NCBI GenBank assembly: GCA_949130495.1
Contig: OX422221.1
Location: 149,257,405 to 149,321,404, forward strand
DNA from: Sambucus nigra
Lineage: Eukaryota > Streptophyta > Magnoliopsida > Dipsacales > Adoxaceae
DNA: 64,000 nucleotides
Direction of reading: 5' to 3'
Shown: positions 1-10,439 of the stretch, piece after piece
Layout of the letters: each line of letters begins with the position of its first letter
How positions within the stretch are numbered: the stretch's first letter is position 1
The notes under the pieces: model-generated
What the model was told of the DNA's origin: nothing
What the model saw: only the letters and a program-made list of their open reading frames with translations
The model's database searches: none
Position numbers and translations under genes: made by a program

Positions 1-744
1 TCAAAATCTCACTTTTATACACAAATACTCTCAATTTCTTTAAGGAACTATAATGCTCATGATAGTTAAGCGTCAATACAAAAAATTAGCCTTGGAACTT
101 CGATTTTTGTGTGTTGTTAATATTTTAGGTTCTTGACAAAGGTAACCTAAACACAAATAAGGTTTCTTCCTTCATAGACCCTTTCCATTGCTTAAAACAA
201 AATCAAAATTTCTAGGAAGAAAAATTCGAGCAATGGTTAATACAAGCACAATTTGTTCATAGTACATTTGGTTCACTATTAAAAACTATTGAAATGAGAA
301 CACCCTATTCGATATATAACAAGAGAGTACAATGTTCAAAGAGTCCATGCATGAGTTCAATGGAGTCATTAAAGAGTTTATCATGTAGGAAGTTATCATC
401 AAAGAACAACGAAATGCTAATCACACATTATTAGGCATACTAAGAAACGAAGCCAAATCTCGTAACACAGTGAATATGTCACGTGAATCGATGGAATGTA
501 ATTGTGATTCGATAATCTTAAATGCACATCCATATATGGAGTAAAACAAAATACAAAATATTTTTTATTTTTTTTATTTTTATCAAAAATGAAATAATTT
601 TACAAAATTTTGAATATTTTTCGAAGAGGGAAGAAAGTCAATCTGGATTTTTCAAAGAATATAAACATAAAACTACAATCTAGGAATATGAACAAAAGAT
701 AGAAACATGCTAACCATCCTATACTTGATGCAATAAGCAATGGT
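1..744. other. Unassigned AT-rich sequence 3' of the copia remnant
   Basis: Relative to the minus-strand Ty1/copia coding remnant next to it, this stretch lies downstream of the RNase H stop codon, so it probably holds the 3' untranslated part of that old element. I found no open frame of interest, no recognisable LTR start and no clear polypurine tract. Runs of T/A near 560-600 are the only simple feature. Confidence 0.4.
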
Positions 745-1444
745 TCAAATACCCATAGACATCATAATATCCTCAAATGTAAGTGCATCTAAAGGTTTTA
801 TGAAAATATTAGCCAAGTGATATTCGGTACTCACATAGCTCAAGAAAAAAATCTTCTCCTCAAAAAGATCACGAATAAAGTACTCACAAATTCTAATATG
901 CTTCGTACGATAATTTTGAACTAGATTACAAAAAATATGGATTGCACTCATATTGTCATAAGAAATAGTCATTGTGCCTTGGGTAATTCCATAATCCCCC
1001 AACATTTTCTTCATGCATAAGAGTTGTGTGCAACAACTCCCGACAGTGACGTACTCGGCCTTTGCCGTGGATAAAGAAATGAACTTTTTCTTCTTTCTTA
1101 ACCAAGAGACAACAACACTTCCAAAGTAAAAGAGTTCACCCCAGGGGATTCTACAACCATCAACATCCCCAATATAATCGACATCCAAATAAGACAACAA
1201 AAGATCATGGGTATTAAATAAATACCAAATAACATAAGAAAGAGTGCCCCTCATATATCTGATGAGACATTTAAGGTCGAGAAAGTGAGGCCCTCTTAGG
1301 GATTCTTGGTAAGGTGAACAAACTACCATACTAAAGGCAGTGTCAGAAATACTAGATGTTAAGTAGCGGAGAGTACTTATCATACTCCTATAAAGATTTT
1401 TCTCTACGTCCATGCCTAAAGTGTATTTTCCAAGATTAGTAGAG
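745..1444 (-). pseudogene. Ty1/copia polyprotein fragment, RNase H domain
   Basis: The minus strand stays open for over 230 codons and reads as the C-terminal RNase H part of a copia polyprotein, the domain that degrades the RNA strand of the RNA-DNA hybrid in reverse transcription. Family landmarks, in order: YRSMISTLRYLTS (the entry motif), RYMRGTLSYVIWY, YLDVDYIGD in place of the usual SDADWAGD, a VSWLRKKKKFISLSTAKAEY block, SYDNMSAIHI, RTKHIRI, and a terminal ANIFIKPLD. The upstream reverse transcriptase and integrase are missing because element A was inserted at 1445; the apparent extra start codons lie inside that LTR. Changed acidic positions and lack of context mean a dead fragment. 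The TKPLD-type ending followed by a stop is common to several copia lineages, so the lineage is not assigned. Confidence 0.88.
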
Positions 1445-3029
1445 TGTAACACCCCGTAATTTTATTGAATTTTCTTTTGGGAATTAATTGGGATTAATTA
1501 AATTATATTCGGATACTAATCTGGTAAAATAAATATTAATTAGCGAGATAAGGATTAATATTTATTTATATTGAGTATTACTTAATGAATTAGTAATAAC
1601 AATGATACGAAAATATTATAATTATCGTGAATGAAAAATGCGACAGTTACAGTAAATTTAGTCGGGACGCACTTGTTAGTCGTGTTGGGACTTAATGTGC
1701 AAAATAAAATATAATTTTACTTTTGATATTCCATATGGTCATTTTGAGTGCATCAATTTGTCCAGAAGGGTCGAGATAGTCAGAAAAGTGTACTCAGGGG
1801 TTTAATATGGGTCTCGGGGCATTTTTAGGCTAAACTGACACCCGAGAGGGTATTTCGGTCTTTTAAATTCTTTGAGAAGGGAGACCTACGAAATTTATTG
1901 GAATATAACATATGATAATATGAGTCTTACAGGGTTATAAGTTACAAAGTTGCAAAGAAATTTCTAGGTTTATACCATAGCACACCATTCTTGCACCACA
2001 AACACCACCATCGTGTAGATCAAGAGGAGAGGATAAAAAATATACCACTCCTCTATAGCGGATCAGACCTCCAAATAGAGGCAAGTATTTATCTTGCCAA
2101 ATTTCGATTAGATATACTATCCTTTTTAGAGTATGATGTTTATTATCTTGATTCCATGAATAATTATGACAAAATTGAGAGATTTAAATCATGTCTTGTG
2201 TTGAATTAATGTTAGGTTTGAATCCCTTATGTAAGAAGACGAATCTGAGTTCTATAGATATTCTTGATGAAAATGGTGAACTAGGGTTTTTAGAGATTAA
2301 TATTGAATTCATTCAAATTAATTGATGTTCTTTGATGATTTGATGATTATAAAACATTAGAAATCATGTATATGGGTTGGTAAGATGTTTGGTAGGTTTG
2401 GTTGGGAGTGTGAGATCGTGTAATGAAGTTTTGGATAATTAAAAATGGTTAACCCCATAACTGTTTAAGGAAAAAGATGAAGATCTATAGTAGGCGAATG
2501 GATTCAACTCCCTGGCCAAATCGATTCGGCTGTCCAGATTTTGGCAATTTTTTTTCGTTTTGCATAGGACATATGGGAAATGATCGGGTTAACTTTTGAG
2601 GTAATTTTTTAAATATAATGGGAGTTATTTTAAAGACCAGTAGACCAAGGATTATTTGGATACTTAATCACATGAGGATAATTTAGAGCTAAAATTAATT
2701 GAACATCATTATGTGTTGAGATTTAAATTTGGGGAACCTTATCCTGACATGAGGACTCCTACGAAACCGGTGACTTAGACCAGTAGGGTATGAGTGATAT
2801 AGATACTAAATTGACTTTATGTAGGTATAGTAATGGTACGTAGGCTATTCGATAGTTATACAGACTACGTGTGGGATATATTGTAGGGTACGTGCTTACC
2901 TTTACTGAACTTATATACATAGGCTAAGTGAATACCTAATGTGTGAATTATTACGTGTATGACATACATATGTTGCTTGATATCATGGGAAGTTTAGAAA
3001 GGGGTCTATCTTATCTTGATGAGCCCTAT

Positions 3030-3059
3030 GGGGTGGGGGTGGGGGTGGGGGGGGGGGGG
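3030..3059 (+). other. G-run with quadruplex-forming potential
   Basis: Four or more runs of 4-13 G separated by single T occur here. The homologous place in the second LTR (about 22070-22085) has only one GGGG run, so the tract expanded after the two LTRs were made. A G-quadruplex on this strand is possible from the sequence; any role in LTR transcription is inference. Confidence 0.5.
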
Positions 3060-3310
3060 TTGACTAGTTCCTCAGAACATAGAACTTAGGGATGACCACT
3101 ACTTATGTGAACGAGGGTGTGCCCGGTTATTTGGGTGCATAGGTATGTGCATATCCCAAAGGCCTAGAACTATGTTCGCCTCAAATTATGTGTGAATTAT
3201 ATATTTGGATTCGAGAGTCATTCCGAACTAATAGTCCTTTATTTTTTACGCCATCTATCGGGACTTGATAGTAGAGTATGAATGCACCGTAGGTCCTAGT
3301 CTAGGAGTGT

Positions 3311-3311
<1 letters not shown>

Positions 3312-3354
<43 letters not shown>
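3312..3354. repeat. (TA)n microsatellite at the Helitron 5' boundary
   Basis: An uninterrupted TA run. The second LTR has a TA run at the homologous position (22366-22430), so the tract belonged to the LTR and was the target into which the Helitron went. Confidence 0.9.
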
Positions 3355-3357
<3 letters not shown>

Positions 3358-3639
3358 AATGAGAAGGGTGTTTTTACTATTCATGCCATGTCATATAAGC
3401 TTTATATACAAAATCTATATAAACAAATTTTATATCTATATAACCACATCATATGTTGCCACGTCATATAAACCAAACACAAATCCTTTGACCGCCATAT
3501 CATACGACGATAGTTCAAGATGGTGTAAAGAAGACATCATTAATTAATAAAAATTGCACAAATAGTACACCATGTGCTGGTAAACACAAGACTCAAGAAA
3601 ATGTGCTGGTAAAAGACACGCTTCTCAAGTCAAGACCTA

Positions 3640-5600
3640 GAGCCATGTGCGCTTTTACTGACTTCCCCCATTTCTCACTCTACACTGCAACTCACAATCA
3701 CAACCCACCTTCACCCACTCTAACCCAACAATACCACATAGCTCTCTCTCACTCTCTATAGCACAGCTACCGTCTATCTCTCATATCCACTCCTGCATTC
3801 CACACCCGAAAGCTTTGCACTGACTTTAGCAGACCGATTTTTGCACACCCGTCTATCTCTCATATTCCTCTTAGCAGACCGATTTTTGCACCGACTCTGC
3901 ACTGATTTCTGTACATTTTTTTTCCAATTTTAGAGGTAAGCTTCCCGATTTTTGTACTTTATGACCCACGTTCTTATTTGTCCTGGTGCTTTCATTTGAT
4001 TTTTTTGTGGTTTCTAATTCATTTTTTTTTGTTTCAAGGTTGGTTTGTTGTGGTTCACTCTAATTTCTCCTCGGAGAATTTGACACCATCAGTGGTTGGA
4101 GGTAAACAAATCAACGCAAGGTTCAGTGTGTCAATCTAGCTGTGATACATACCTCTAATTTCTCCTCGGCAATTTTGACACAATCAGTGGTTGATTTCAT
4201 GTTGTGATGTTAATTCAAACATCCAAGAAAAGAAGATCATTTTTACACATCCAAACCCATATCTGTGTATTATATTCATTTTCCTCTCTTGATTTTCTCT
4301 GAACGCATCTCTCGAATTGTTGTTTTTTGTAGGTCCACCACAATCTTTGGCGGTTCTCCAATATTGCAATCCTACGGAGCTTTTTTCAGATCTAACAGGT
4401 TTTTTGCTTTTTATTTTGAGGTTAACACTTTGTTGCAATCTTGCTCTTGAATTGTTGCTTTTTCAGATCTAATTGAAGAAATCTCCGTGAAAACTTGAAC
4501 GATGACTCTATGATGATGATCGGAGTTGAGAAAAAGAAAACACTGCAACAGTTCTTTAAGATATGCATCTCCACAATCAGGTAAGAGTTGGGAGAAAGAG
4601 TTGGGAGAAAGAAAACACTGCAATTTTCTATATATCAGCTGTCGACATAAAAAAACAACAACAACGTATGAACTAATATTAATTCCAAATACAATATCTC
4701 ATTTCTGGGTTTGTTTTGAATTTTTAATTTTAACCATAGTCAATAAAGTTGTGGATGAGTCAATAGATTTTTACTTTTTAATTTTTCAAGTTTCTCTCTC
4801 CTCCAGAATTTGTGGCTTTCTGGTTTCATTTATGTTTATGTTGTGAGGTTGTCCATCTCTTATCAGATGAGGTTTTTCTTCAGGTTTAGGTGGCTTGGGC
4901 GGTGGTGTCTTCTTTGCGAGCGACATCATCGTCGACTCAAAAAGTTTAACTTGAGTCAGACACGGACAACTACAAGACTTTATCTTGATCCAAGGCTTTA
5001 TATTTTGGTTCGAGGTTTAAATAATATACTGAAAGTTGTTGACGAAAGGTCGCCAGATCCATCTCTATCGGAGTGTAGGTGAAGGAGGTGACGGCTACTG
5101 GTGTTTCTGATGGAGTGTAGGTGAAAGAAGCATAAATCAGTGAGAAACCGTTGCCCCTCTTCTTCCTGTTAAGGTTCCTTTTTTATTTCTTTCTTTTTCA
5201 CTGAGAAATCGGTTTTTTTGTTTGCCTTTTTTTCTTAATTTTGTTTATGCATCAGGGGTTTCTGGATGCCTCCTCGGCTTCAACATCACCTGCAGGTACC
5301 TTTAATTTGGTGTGTGCTTTGTTGGGTTGACGGCTACTGCTTGAATTATAATATTATAGAGATATATAAAAGTGTTTGATATATTTTGAAGAATACTTTG
5401 TTTCATGTATAATGAAACAACTTTGTATACATGTATGCAGGTGTGGAGATGTGGATGGGAACACTATCTGTGTTGTAGCTATATTGGGTTCTACTCTTAA
5501 CGGAGAATTTTTAGGGAAATTATATATATATATATATATATATAATTTTTTGTTTGCCTTTTTTTCTTAATTTGTTTTGTTATTACTCTTCCACACCTCT
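3640..5600 (+). other. Possible captured gene fragment inside the Helitron
   Basis: This stretch differs in composition from the AT-rich rest of the Helitron. It has a C/T-rich leader-like part (about 3700-3850), several GT-rich and pyrimidine-plus-AG junctions resembling plant introns (for example TTTTAGAGGTAAGC near 3930-3945 and TGCAGGTGTGGAG near 5440), and short open pieces between them. I could not connect it to a protein family. Helitrons are known to pick up host gene pieces, so a captured 5' untranslated region plus introns is a reasonable reading. Coding content is not demonstrated. Confidence 0.3.
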
Positions 5601-6939
5601 CAGGCCTCAACGTTGCTCTATTGTGTATATTACACTAATTTTAGAGTTTTGTTGGCTCACAGTAGAGTTTTCATTTTGTTCAAAATAATTAGTTTTATTC
5701 TAATTTATTTTGTTTTGCAGGCGTGATCTATTTTCTTTCTTTCTTTTTTGTGTTTTATTTATTTTTAATTAATTTTATTTTTAATTAGTTTTATTTGTAG
5801 GTTCTCTATGCTTAGAAAACATTTATGAAATTTTATTTTTAATTAGTTTTATTTGCAGACGTGATCTATGCTATGTTATCTCCCATACATCTAACCCTAT
5901 AATCTGAAAAGTAGCCAAGACTTTACCCATGATGGGATACAAGACTGCCTAAGGCAGTTTGATGATGGGATACATGACAAATATAAGCTAAGGCCTTAGG
6001 CAGTTTGCGTGTGGCTCAAAGAATAATGACGGATGGGACAATAGATATGAATTGAATTTTAAGTGTTAAAATTTTTAAAATTTTATATTGCAGATTTTTG
6101 GGGGCTATGAATTGATGTTCCTTGACTTTTAAGTGCAAGAATTTCTCAAAAGAAAGACATGTTCTTATCAACTCTAAAAGTTGTACACAAATTGCCTGAA
6201 ATAATTAATTGTATTTGGAATAATAAAAATGTTTTACACAAAAATTGTTGTACAACAATTAACAGTATTTAGACAAGCAGGTTCATTCTAACAAATGTGT
6301 GTACGTATGTGATTAGTATATATGAATGGACTTAAAAGTAACACTGAGATAAGTTAATTAAAATATTACTATTTATTTAAAATTTAATTTTATTGGTAAA
6401 AAATGTTTTTGCATTTTCAATCTAATTCAATTTTGTCATTAATATTCAAGATTTTTGTTTAATGTAAAAAAATATTTTTAATTTTTTTTTAAGATAAAGT
6501 ATTGTTATGAGTTTTTTTAGCAAGATGATTTTTATTTTAAATTGTCTATAATAATTGTTTTTACACAATTTTTTAATTTTTAATTTTGTTCATTAACTTT
6601 TTCAATTTTATAAGGAAGTCTTTCATATTTTATAATTTTTTCTAATATTATCATTTTCGATATACTAAGTGAGTGAGATTAGCACTAGAAAATAGGTGGA
6701 TAAAGGATAAAATGTAATCAAAATTCTCACTCCACCTTTTATTCTATTTTCGGTCTTGAACAACATCAATTCAAAAGCCTACTCATAACAAAAAGCAAAT
6801 TACATACCATAAAGTAATGTACTACACATTAATTAAATGTCTAACGTAGTGGTGCACTATAACATCACAATATTGTTTTGGGAGTAAAAGCAACAACACA
6901 ATATTTTTTAATTAAAAATTAAATTCATTAAAAATAATA

Positions 6940-7480
6940 AGACAATAAATATTATAACATTGACATAGAATAATATTTTGTTATCAATCGCGATCATTAT
7001 CTAAGTGAAAGTGGCACCCAATAAAATATTTTTTTTAACAAAAAAAATCCAAATGCTTTTTTAACTGAAAACAAAATTGATAAAAATATACATGACACAA
7101 TACCACATAACATGCTATTAGATAATTTATTTTACCAATCACGAACACTTCCCAAATAAATTTTGTTAACTAAAAATAACCTGACTAAAATAAACATGGC
7201 AACATGAAATATTATTTTTTGCTTATTTCGAACACGACTCAAGTATATGTGGCACAACACAAAATATATTTTTTAGCAATAAATGATCCCAATTAATGTA
7301 AAGATGACACGTCACAATACGACATAGAATGTAATATTATTTTTTTACTTATCTCGAACATGATTCAAGCAAAAGCGGTACACCACAATATGTTTTCTTA
7401 AATATAAAATGAATCCGAATAAAATAAAAACGGCATGACATGAAATATTTTTATGATTTTTTTTAGTTTAAAAGGACTCT
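6940..7480. repeat. Degenerate tandem repeat of about 110 bp near the Helitron 3' end
   Basis: Four or five loosely conserved units share a sequence of the type 'CATAGAATAATATT ... TATCTCGAACACGATTCAAGTAAAAGTGGCAC', seen near 6965, 7090, 7200, 7310 and 7430. Subterminal tandem repeats of this kind occur in many non-autonomous Helitrons. Unit identity is low and borders are approximate. Confidence 0.5.
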
Positions 7481-7680
7481 AAACATGTTGGTTTGGATTT
7501 GAATTATGACATATTTTTTGGGTGATGGAATGGAAGCAAATCATCATTTTTTGAGATGTTTAACAACATGTCACGCTTCATTACTTTGTAATCAATTTTA
7601 AATATATCATGTTGATAGAAAATTAACTTATGGGAGTGTAAGTGTTCTATAATCATAAATATTTGGTAGCAAATTTATCA

Positions 7681-7707
7681 CCGTGCCATCGGCACGGGTA
7701 CACCCTA
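7681..7707 (+). other. Helitron 3' terminal hairpin and CTAG end
   Basis: CCGTGCC, loop ATC, GGCACGG form a perfect 7-bp stem. It lies seven bases before CTAG, and the next base is T. This is the known terminator signal of plant Helitrons and sets the right boundary of the element. Confidence 0.85.
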
Positions 7708-7734
7708 GTATATATATATATATATAGATAGATC

Positions 7735-7801
<67 letters not shown>

Positions 7802-7805
7802 ATAT
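7708..7805. repeat. TA / GATA / GA microsatellite block
   Basis: A TA run, then GATA-type repeats, then about 24 GA units (about 7751-7797), then TA again where the LTR sequence resumes. The homologous site of the second LTR has only TA, so the GATA/GA part grew locally, next to the Helitron end. Confidence 0.9.
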
Positions 7806-8635
7806 ATATACTTGTGGTCTATCCAACTGTGTGTTCTTAGCAGATGAGAAAGATAGTGAAGTAAAAAATAACCTAAGAAAGTGGAAATTTAATATCTATT
7901 TGGTGAACCCTAAATTAATTTAAATGATATGAGAAAATAAATCAATAACGTATTGTATGGGTAGTAAGATAAAGGACTTGAACTAGTTAGACGCGGTAAC
8001 TAGGACTGGTTAGTAGAACACGTTAGATGTGCACAATAGTTGAGGGGTGAGACCTCAAGTGAGAGCACGTGAAATTAACATGTACATAATATCTACTAAT
8101 TAGGCATTTTAAAAACTCGCAAATATTTTTAAACTGTTTTACTTTGTTCTGACCTGTTTTCCAAATCTATTTTGTAAAAATAATATTTTAGGTGCCCAAC
8201 CACAGGGACGCCCAACTTAGAAGTTCATTCTCATTTAACGTGCTGCAGTTGCTGTGGCCGATTGTAGGACCTCTGTAGTAGATGCCTCCATTCCTTTCAG
8301 ATCTGATGCATCATTTTATTTATCTCTGTCGAGCATGTATCCCACCTTCTAGTTGTTTTCAGAGACACTGTACTTCGTTTACTTTCAGTTGTTGGAAACA
8401 ATTTTAGATATGGATTATTGTATTGGAGTTTCAGGGTGGAGTGTTCATTCCAGTCATATCTTATTTGATTCAGTTATTCCATTCTTTATGATGTAGGTTA
8501 ATTGGAATGGTGAATGTGGTTTATTTACTTATTTATTTCAAATCATTCCATGCTAATTTAAAGAACTAAAATTTGACACCGCCTTAATTAACTAATATTG
8601 GTGATTAGCAATTAATGGTTTTTGACAGTGATACT

Positions 8636-9058
8636 TTTTGGGGAAAAAAATGTGCCTACATAGCATCATGACACGTGGCGAGCACCCCGGTCAAGATGGC
8701 GAGCAACAGACGCTCCAATAAGATAGGAATGACTAGAGTCCTTGATAAACTAGAAGATCGAGGAGCAGTATCTGATTGGAATTATACACCACGAAGATAG
8801 GACTCATCCATATTTGTAACCCTAATGTAACCCCTAACTCTATATAAAGGGGATACCCCCCATTGTGAAAGGACGCTTAGAAGCTAGAGAAATACATTCA
8901 TGTAAACTCTCTCATCATTCTAATGGAACTCAATAGCAACCCCGTGGACGTAGGCATTCGTGGTCGAACCACGTAAATCTTTGTCTCTCTTTTATTTATT
9001 ATGGTACTTGCATTGTGGTATATGGGCACCCCCATATCCCAAATTTTTTGACATTACA
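8636..9058 (+). repeat. Element B 5' LTR
   Basis: Pairs with 15175-15597; I count roughly 30 differences by eye over about 415 aligned bases, so the insertion is not recent. It carries a TATA box (8841) and is followed by a primer site. Confidence 0.8.
8841..8850 (+). promoter_or_regulatory. TATA box of element B 5' LTR
   Basis: TATATAAAGG, conserved in the 3' LTR at 15380-15388. It is preceded by a CCTAATGTAACC stretch also conserved in both copies. Position in the middle of the LTR fits a U3/R promoter. Confidence 0.65.
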
Positions 9059-9059
9059 A

Positions 9060-9079
9060 TTGGCGTCGTCTGTGAAAAA
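9060..9079 (+). other. Primer binding site of element B
   Basis: TTGGCGTCGTCTGTGAAAAA begins one or two bases after the LTR. It resembles the 'TTGGCGCCGTCTGTGGGAA' type of primer site found in many plant Ty3/gypsy and related non-autonomous elements, with some C-to-T/G-to-A changes. The priming tRNA is not assigned here. Confidence 0.6.
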
Positions 9080-10430
9080 CGATACAAAAGGCCTTCCCCT
9101 TCTTGCTAGAAGAGATCTAGATTTACGTTCAAGGATAATGATACCCACGCTACGCACATAATCAAAAGATAAGTTTTCTTTTTTTTGTGTGCCCGAACAG
9201 TTATATATTTCATATATAATTATTTGTTTTGTACAAATATTGTTTCATTGATACATGATTTTTCGTACATTTGTGTTCATAAATCTTGTATTCAATTGTC
9301 ATTAATATGCAATTCTATGCAGTAGTATTATTTCTGGGTAATTTTCATTGTTTGACAAGATGAATTTCACTAGTGGAGGTCTACGAGGACTCCCCAAAGG
9401 TTTGGAGACTCTTGAGAAACTCCTAGTTATATTCACTTATTTACTGGGTTACATCATAATCTTGATTCCCATATCCCCAATTTTTTGGCAGGAGATAACC
9501 GTCTACAGCATTTCTCTTTCGTCAGGGTCATCTCTTTATCTTTACAAAATTTCTAAGGATGTTATTTTGACTGATATGTATTCACATATTCTGGCACACA
9601 TAATCAAGCCGTCAATATATATTTCCATGTACACGATAAAAGTGAAATCATGAAGAAATCAACCAATTTATGGTTCTCCCTTCGGATCATCGCCGGTCTA
9701 CAACCGCAGGTCATCTCTAGCCAGTGATCCAGCACTGCCGTCCAGCCAGGCGGCACCCACCACTACTCAATTTTTCTATGGTCACACAACAATGGGGGGC
9801 AATCCGTATAATAGAGGATCCAACAATATGTTGGTCATCTCTTCCAGTCATCTCCAAGCATAAGGAGTACGAACTCCGACGACCCAGCATCGGTGAGACA
9901 ACAGCAAAATTGTAATCAGAAGCTTTCTCCTTTATGCAAAAATATTCTGGAGCAACAGGAATTTTCCTCTGTTTTTTGTATCAAACCGACCATATCCTTC
10001 TCCTCTCCGACTAGTGGTGGCGAGTAAGACCTCCATAAAATGAAAATCGGTGGAGGACCCATCATCCACGTCGCCATAGGTCGGTGACCACTATGCAAAG
10101 CACCTCTCATCTGTGCAACAGCACATCTCCTCCGGCTGGTCGACGACCATGACGAGGATGACCTGATAATCGTACAGCTTTGCATACTTCACTTCGAGCA
10201 TAGATCTCGGGCATGAAACCCTCGAACGGGCGGCGAGCTCGAGAAAGATTATCATCGGACCACCATCAGCTGGTCGGCGGCTGAAACGAGTAGGGCATCA
10301 GCTGGTCGGTGAGCAGAAACACGGAGCGACGAGCGCCACATCAACTCAGCACACTATGTGTGTGTTGGTAAACACGAACACAGTGACTTTGGGGCTTAGG
10401 TTCCCAGATCTATTTAACGTCATTAGAGAC
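9080..10430. other. Element B internal leader, no recognised gene
   Basis: Mixed AT-rich (9080-9650) and GC-richer sequence (9700-10350, with CGACGA and GGTCGGCGG motifs). The open frames at 9348-9653 and 9916-10185 show no Gag or other family signature. The GC-rich part could be the rotted 5' end of a gag gene, but I cannot support this. Confidence 0.4.
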
Positions 10431-10439
10431 GAACTTATA

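Larger units (their letters stand above)
3355..7707 (+). mobile_element. Non-autonomous Helitron, about 4.35 kb, inserted in the LTR of element A
   Basis: The block is absent from the second LTR, is flanked on both sides by the LTR's TA tract, and makes no target duplication, as expected for rolling-circle Helitrons. The right end is typical: a 7-bp stem CCGTGCC/GGCACGG with loop ATC, then seven bases, then CTAG (7704-7707) followed by host T. Its left part (after 3355) contains the 'CATGCCATGTCAT ... CCACGTCATATAA' kind of sequence common near plant Helitron 5' ends, but the exact 5' base is blurred by the TA repeat and no clear TC start is visible. No Rep/helicase coding is present, so it must have been mobilised by another element. 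Confidence 0.8.

Noticed and set aside
1991..2209. Small plus-strand frame of 72 codons in the element A LTR
   Set aside because: The homologous stretch in the second LTR (about 21010-21240) does not keep it open, so it is not a conserved gene.
3355..7707. Autonomous Helitron with Rep/helicase
   Set aside because: No HUH-Rep or helicase motif appears in any frame of the block; only the terminal signals are present.
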